From positions 806,001-870,000 of the forward strand of contig NZ_JAUSSF010000001.1 of assembly GCF_030812195.1 (NCBI RefSeq): DNA of 64,000 nucleotides, written 5' to 3'. Source of the stretch: Chryseobacterium lathyri (lineage in GTDB: Bacteria > Bacteroidota > Bacteroidia > Flavobacteriales > Weeksellaceae). Made by a program: the position numbers and the translations under genes. Below, one piece after another: positions 59,635-64,000 of this stretch; position 1 is the stretch's first letter, and each line of letters starts with the position of its first letter. The notes below the pieces were generated by a model. It saw only the letters and a list, made by a program, of their open reading frames with translations, was not told where the DNA came from and ran no database searches.

Positions 59635-60432
59635 TTAGATGAACTGCTTCCCTAGCTGCTCTCTGAAAATTTCATCTCCCAATTCAAGACGCTGTGCATA
59701 TAATGCTTTGGCATCCTCTCCTGCTACATATCTTAACTGTTTCTTACCGTCTGTAGCTGCTTCATATACCACTTCTGCAATCTGTTCCGGTGAAGAAGCT
59801 GTTTTCATCATTCCTTCCATGCTTGAAAAAAGAGAATTGGTAATTTCTTCATAGGCCGGACTCGTTGCCATATCTAAAGAACGGCTTACAAAATCGGTCT
59901 TAATTCCTCCTGGAGATACCGTTTTGATATCGATCCCGAATTTGTTTAATTCATAAGCTAAACTCTCGCTCCAACCTTCCAAAGCCCATTTGGTTGCATG
60001 ATAAGTTGAGCCCAAAGGAAATGCAATCAGTCCTCCGATTGAAGTGGTAGAAATAAACATACCATTATTTTTTTCTCTGAAATATGGAATAAAAGCCTGC
60101 GTTACCCGGATTACCCCCAAAAGATTGGTATCCAGCTGTTTTAAGATCTGCTCATCTTTTAAAGCTTCTAAAGGCCCAATAAGTCCATATCCGGCATTAT
60201 TGAAAACCACATCTACATCACCCAGTTCAAGGGCCTTATTAACAGTTGATTTTATCTCTTCCAGATTGGTAACATCCAAAGGAAGCAGAGTTACATTGTC
60301 CAGGGTGGCAAGCTCAGAAGCAGCTTCAGGATTTCTCATGGTAGCAATAACGTTCCAGCCTCTGCTTTGGAATAATTGGGCAGCCGCTTTTCCCAATCCC
60401 GTTGAAGCGCCTGTTATAAAAATTGTTTTCAT
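59635..60432 (-). CDS. Short-chain dehydrogenase/reductase
   Basis: 265 residues from the ATG at 60432 (MKTIFITGASTGLGKAAAQLF); the longer frame upstream lacks the SDR N-terminus. Cofactor motif TGASTGLG, NNAG at about 84, and active-site Ser with Tyr-x-x-x-Lys in STYHATKWA. Classical SDR length. NAD(P)-dependent, substrate unknown. Likely co-regulated with the AraC gene downstream. Confidence 0.93.
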   Translation of the reverse strand: MKTIFITGASTGLGKAAAQLFQSRGWNVIATMRNPEAASELATLDNVTLLPLDVTNLEEIKSTVNKALELGDVDVVFNNAGYGLIGPLEALKDEQILKQLDTNLLGVIRVTQAFIPYFREKNNGMFISTTSIGGLIAFPLGSTYHATKWALEGWSESLAYELNKFGIDIKTVSPGGIKTDFVSRSLDMATSPAYEEITNSLFSSMEGMMKTASSPEQIAEVVYEAATDGKKQLRYVAGEDAKALYAQRLELGDEIFREQLGKQFI

Positions 60433-60486
60433 TTTGTTCTGTATTAAATTAACAGGACAAAGGTCAGCAATAGAATAAAGGCTGAA

Positions 60487-60521
60487 GTTGCCAAATTGGA
60501 CTAACGTGTAGCCAAAATGGA
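60487..60521. promoter_or_regulatory. Direct repeats resembling an AraC-type operator
   Basis: GTTGCCAAATTGGA (60487-60500) and GTAGCCAAAATGGA (60508-60521) are 12/14 identical and 21 bases apart, two helical turns, as AraC proteins require. They lie 55-90 bases upstream of the SDR gene. Confidence 0.55.
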
Positions 60522-60564
60522 TTTTAAAATAATTTATATTTTTCGGAACGACTGATCCATAATG

Positions 60565-60597
60565 AAAGACCCGGATTATAAAATCCGGGCCTTTTTT
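60565..60597 (-). terminator. Terminator of the KAS III-like gene
   Basis: A 12-bp stem on the minus strand (AAAGGCCCGGAT with ATCCGGGTCTTT, one G-T pair), about 55 bases after the stop; it also separates the gene from the SDR promoter. Confidence 0.75.
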
Positions 60598-60653
60598 CAA
60601 AAGAAGAGAAATGAGCAGCATAAAGCTGTGATTCTCGTTCCAGTAGGTTTATC

Positions 60654-61712
60654 TTAAAATTTACAGACAAATGAATTGATATTCATCCCTGCTCCTACAG
60701 AGGCAAATAAAACCACATGTCCTTCTTTAATTTCATGGGAAGGAAGTTCTCCATTCAGAATCATCGTAAGCAGACTCGGAATGGTAGCTACACTGCTGTT
60801 GCCTAATTTATTAATGACCATAGGCATGATATTTTCCGGCATTGGCAAATCATAAAGCTGGTAAAAACGTTTTACAATTGCCTCATCCATTTTCTCATTA
60901 GCCTGGTGGATAATAATTTTGTCGAGCTGGTCTATAGAATATCCGCTTGCATCCATGCATTTCTTCATAGCATCCGCTACATTCACAAGGGCAAATTCGT
61001 AGATTTTCCTACCATCCATTTTGATGTATTTCGTATCAGGACAGCTGTCATTATTGTATGACTTTCCAAAGAAAAGGAAGTCTTTTTCAGTTAAAGTATA
61101 AGAAGCAGATAAATGGGACTGTATTCCTTTGTCATCTTCACTGATTTCCAGGATAGCAGCTCCTGCACCGTCAGCATAAATCATACTGTCCCTGTCATGA
61201 ATGTCAACTACTCTTGAAAGGGTTTCAGCTCCAATAACAAGGCATCGTTTGGCAATACTGGATTTAATGAATGCATTAGCCTGTATCACTCCTTCAATCC
61301 AGCCCGGACACCCGAACAGAACATCATAGGCCACACAGAAATTATTTTTGATTTTCAGCAGATGTTTTACCCTTGAAGCGAGACTGGGAACACTATCCGA
61401 TTGAATGGTACCAAAGCGGACATCCCCGAAATTATGGGCAAATATAATATAGTCCAGGGTTTCCGGATCTATTTTTGAATTTTCTATTGCTCTCTGGGCC
61501 GCAATCAGTCCCAGATCAGAGGTCACCTGATGTTCAGATGCATATCTTCTTTCTTCGATGCCGGTAATTTCCTTGAGCTTTCTGGCAATAATATCATTCG
61601 CTTCCTTTAATGACTCTCCGTTTTTATTAATAAAATGATGCTGGTCAAAAAATAAATTTGTAATTGTTTCCGGCGGAATATAATTGCCGACTCCTATAAT
61701 CTTGCTTGTCAT
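60654..61712 (-). CDS. 3-oxoacyl-ACP synthase III family protein
   Basis: 352 residues, thiolase fold of the KAS III/FabH group. Cys135 in LFGCPGWIEG, His269 in IIIHQANEKM and Asn305 in NKLGNSSVAT form the Cys-His-Asn triad. The Pro-containing GCPGW is unlike housekeeping FabH (GCSGF/AACAGF), which suggests a specialised acyl condensing enzyme such as those making ketones, resorcinols or starter units. Single gene; no ACP or ketoreductase gene adjoins it apart from an SDR gene beyond the terminator. Confidence 0.9.
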   Translation of the reverse strand: MTSKIIGVGNYIPPETITNLFFDQHHFINKNGESLKEANDIIARKLKEITGIEERRYASEHQVTSDLGLIAAQRAIENSKIDPETLDYIIFAHNFGDVRFGTIQSDSVPSLASRVKHLLKIKNNFCVAYDVLFGCPGWIEGVIQANAFIKSSIAKRCLVIGAETLSRVVDIHDRDSMIYADGAGAAILEISEDDKGIQSHLSASYTLTEKDFLFFGKSYNNDSCPDTKYIKMDGRKIYEFALVNVADAMKKCMDASGYSIDQLDKIIIHQANEKMDEAIVKRFYQLYDLPMPENIMPMVINKLGNSSVATIPSLLTMILNGELPSHEIKEGHVVLFASVGAGMNINSFVCKF

Positions 61713-61952
61713 TAAAAAAAAATTATAATCTTCTTAAATTCATTTTGGTTTTTTCATGAATTTAAATATTGTACAATAATAACGATAAAATTTTTATTAA
61801 TCGTATGATAAAATAGAATTGAATATTTATATTGGTATTCAGAGCATACAATGAAACATCAGCATCCCTCTGATCGCTGTCTGTCATTAGATTTTCACTT
61901 CATCCTCAATACGTTGGATTCTTGTCATCCTTTTTTGTAAATTCGCGTGTTT

Positions 61953-64000
61953 ATGGCAGCATATATTCTTGAAAATACAAATATCAGCACACTTTCTGTG
62001 TATGACCTTCTGAAACATACTTCTGGCAGTGCTTTTCTGGAGATCAGAGATTTTCATGATGTTCATCCTACTGCCATTGAAAACAATATCGGGGTTTTTA
62101 CTAAAAAAACTCCATTAAAGGATTTTCCTGACGTTTCTGTAAGCCAGATAGGCAGTTCCATCGTAAGTACCTGCACCTGCAACAGTTCCAAAGACATACT
62201 TTGTGAGCATCAGACAGAAATTATACACAGTATTTTAGAGGAGAAAAAATTCAGGACTTTTTTTGATCCGTTCCTCCGTAAGAAACTGTTTATTGCTAAA
62301 GCTAAAAGTTACGGCTTAGAAAATGCCCCTGATCTTGATATGTATTTCGAACTGGAGTACGTTGATGGCAAAGTCGAGGTACGACCTAAGATCAAAGAAA
62401 TGTTGCCTATCGATGAGGATGTTTTTAAACAGCAACTTCTTCCCCAACGCTCATCTGTAATCCATGAATTAGCATTGCAGGAGAACGGGAAAAGGAAGAT
62501 TCTGGTTATTGGAAGGCACCGCTATTACAGCCATCTGAATTTTTCCCTTATGGAAGCTGAAACCACACAGGCAGGAAAGCTCAAAAATCCTATAAATCCT
62601 GTTGACGCCATGCAGCTTATCTGGAAAGCCGAAGAACCGCAGCATATTAAATTTTACACTGCAGTTTCAGCATTTCAGAATAATTATAATGAAGATTACA
62701 ATACAGCCGAACTGGAAGCTCTAAAACTGATCGTACAGAATCCGCTTGGGCTGGAAACCTATTATCATGACCGTGAGCTGTCCGAGACCGTTTCATCAAA
62801 ATCTCTTGTTGCCGTACATCTTGAGGTTTTACAGGCAGAAATACAGCTTAGCGTATTCAAAAAGGAGCCTTTTTATGAGGTAACCGGAGCATTGGAATTC
62901 AATGATGTATCCATTCCTTTTAAAAATATAATGATCAGGAATGAATATTTTGTCTATAGCCGGAATATTTTCAGCTTTGCAGATGATCCTGATATGCTCC
63001 GCGTGATTAAGTTTTTTAAAGCCAATAATGAGATCCTGCTTGTGCATGCCTCAAAATATGAAGCGTTCATGAAGAATGTTCTCTCTTCGCTGGAAGAACG
63101 GATTCACATCAATTACAGTTACATACAGCCTGCAACGCCAGTACAGCTTGAAGAAAAAAACCACCGGAAAGAACGGATCATTTATCTCCGCCAGCAGGGA
63201 AATTATGTTGCCTTGACTCCGGTTATGAAATACGGACAGGTAGAAGTTCCCGTATATTCCAGAAAGCAGCTTTTTGATACGGACCAGAACGGAAATGTAT
63301 TTAAAATTGACAGAAGTGATGCAGAAGAAGCCCGTTTTACATCTCTCATTATGAAGCAGCATCCGGACTTTGAAGCACAGATGGACGGCTATGATTATTT
63401 TTATCTGCATAAAGATAAATTTCTGGATCAGGACTGGTTTCTGCACTCATTTGAAATATGGAGACGTGAAGGCGTCATCATTCTTGGTTTCAATGAGCTT
63501 AAGAACACAAAACTCAACTCCCACAAGGCAAAGGTCAATATTCAGATTACCAGCGGACTGGATTGGTTCAATGCTAAATTAAAGGTAAGCTTCGGCCAGA
63601 AAGATGCTGCCCTGAAACAGCTTCACCGTGCGATCCGCAACAGAAGTAAATTTGTACAGCTGGATGATGGCACACTCGGGGTTCTCCCTGAAGAATGGAT
63701 CAACAAAATGAATGAATTTTTCCGGATCGGAGAAATTGATGCTGAAGATCTTAAAATTCCAAAGATCAATTTCACTGAAGTCTCCAATTTGTTTGAAAAA
63801 GACATTTTAAGCAACGAGGTACAGGAAGAGCTTTCTTCTTATTCACTTCAGTTCTCATCCGTTAAAGATATTCCTCGGATCAGCATCCCTTCCGGGTTGA
63901 ATGCGGTGCTGAGGGATTATCAGCATGATGGGCTGAACTGGCTGAATTTTTTGGACGGTTTCAATTTCGGCGGATGTCTGGCTGATGATATGGGTCTTGG
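61953..64000 (+). CDS. SWIM zinc-finger SNF2 helicase, N-terminal part
   Basis: The frame is open from an ATG at 61953 to the window edge (682 codons). Residues ~72-85 carry the SWIM pattern CTC-x8-CEH (CxC, then CxH). A long middle region has no recognised domain. At the very end LRDYQHDGLNWLNFL and GGCLADDMGLG are the Q-motif and the start of motif I of SNF2/Swi2 ATPases. Bacterial SWIM-SNF2 proteins are thought to remodel DNA-protein complexes; several act near phage-defence or stress genes, but no such genes are seen here. The ATPase core lies beyond the window. Confidence 0.88.
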   Translation, partial: MAAYILENTNISTLSVYDLLKHTSGSAFLEIRDFHDVHPTAIENNIGVFTKKTPLKDFPDVSVSQIGSSIVSTCTCNSSKDILCEHQTEIIHSILEEKKFRTFFDPFLRKKLFIAKAKSYGLENAPDLDMYFELEYVDGKVEVRPKIKEMLPIDEDVFKQQLLPQRSSVIHELALQENGKRKILVIGRHRYYSHLNFSLMEAETTQAGKLKNPINPVDAMQLIWKAEEPQHIKFYTAVSAFQNNYNEDYNTAELEALKLIVQNPLGLETYYHDRELSETVSSKSLVAVHLEVLQAEIQLSVFKKEPFYEVTGALEFNDVSIPFKNIMIRNEYFVYSRNIFSFADDPDMLRVIKFFKANNEILLVHASKYEAFMKNVLSSLEERIHINYSYIQPATPVQLEEKNHRKERIIYLRQQGNYVALTPVMKYGQVEVPVYSRKQLFDTDQNGNVFKIDRSDAEEARFTSLIMKQHPDFEAQMDGYDYFYLHKDKFLDQDWFLHSFEIWRREGVIILGFNELKNTKLNSHKAKVNIQITSGLDWFNAKLKVSFGQKDAALKQLHRAIRNRSKFVQLDDGTLGVLPEEWINKMNEFFRIGEIDAEDLKIPKINFTEVSNLFEKDILSNEVQEELSSYSLQFSSVKDIPRISIPSGLNAVLRDYQHDGLNWLNFLDGFNFGGCLADDMGL

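Noticed and set aside
62829..63814. Minus-strand frames at the right end
   Set aside because: They are antisense to the open SNF2/SWIM reading frame, which continues without a stop from 61953 to the window edge.

Overview
The window reads as a chromosomal segment of a flavobacterium, most likely Chryseobacterium or a close Weeksellaceae relative. Evidence seen: AT-rich DNA, almost no Shine-Dalgarno sequences, many promoters of the Bacteroidota type (TTTG, about 18-20 bases, TAnnTTTG), the type IX secretion gene porQ next to cmk, a large fused CcsBA cytochrome c maturation protein, and an L-lysine 6-transaminase/ALDH7 pair. The genus is inferred from gene content; no rRNA is present.

Layout. 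1-4.1 kb: end of an M20 peptidase gene, a YCII/ECF42-type sigma factor pair, a secreted S41 peptidase, and tRNA-Ala(GGC). 4.3-12.7 kb (minus): a GNAT-MarR pair and a complete regulator/adaptor/RND pump/outer-membrane channel efflux operon, each with a palindromic operator inside or just upstream of its promoter, then a GNAT enzyme and a DUF2007 protein. 12.7-15.7 kb: lysine catabolism. 16-22.4 kb: a ribbon-helix-helix protein, an SPFH protein, CcsBA, a Crp-type regulator and an exported isochorismatase-fold protein. 22.5-32.8 kb: ftsK-lolA-lptF, a secreted unknown, PhzF, frr-pyrH, porQ-cmk. 32.9-34.1 kb: a three-gene YtxH/holin-like/unknown envelope module. 34.2-42.3 kb: a SpoU methyltransferase head-to-head with a BamA-like lipoprotein, an FNR-ferredoxin reductase with a SanA-like protein, a TlpA-like lipoprotein and an iron-type ABC transporter. 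42.4-48.9 kb: a beta-oxidation operon led by its own MarR regulator and carrying an inserted four-helix-bundle gene. 49-57.2 kb: small secreted proteins, an HD hydrolase, DUF2490, a TonB receptor, uvrA, a lipoprotein hydrolase. 57.2-64 kb: a hairpin of two DnaA boxes, tRNA-Arg(CCT), a tandemly duplicated fused gene of a phage-like family, AraC-SDR, a KAS III enzyme, and the start of a SWIM-SNF2 helicase running off the window.

The most unusual things I see are: (i) a family of intergenic elements built from degenerate 7-base units in exact phase, often beginning at a stop codon and often with inverted arms, at eight or more places; (ii) a four-helix-bundle gene bracketed by two such arms in opposite orientation inside the fatty-acid operon, like an intervening-sequence cassette; (iii) a duplicated gene whose two copies are fused by one extra A in a homopolymer that removes a TAA-TAA double stop; and (iv) three MarR-type regulators whose palindromic operators can be read directly at their own promoters. 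No CRISPR array, insertion sequence or complete prophage was found.
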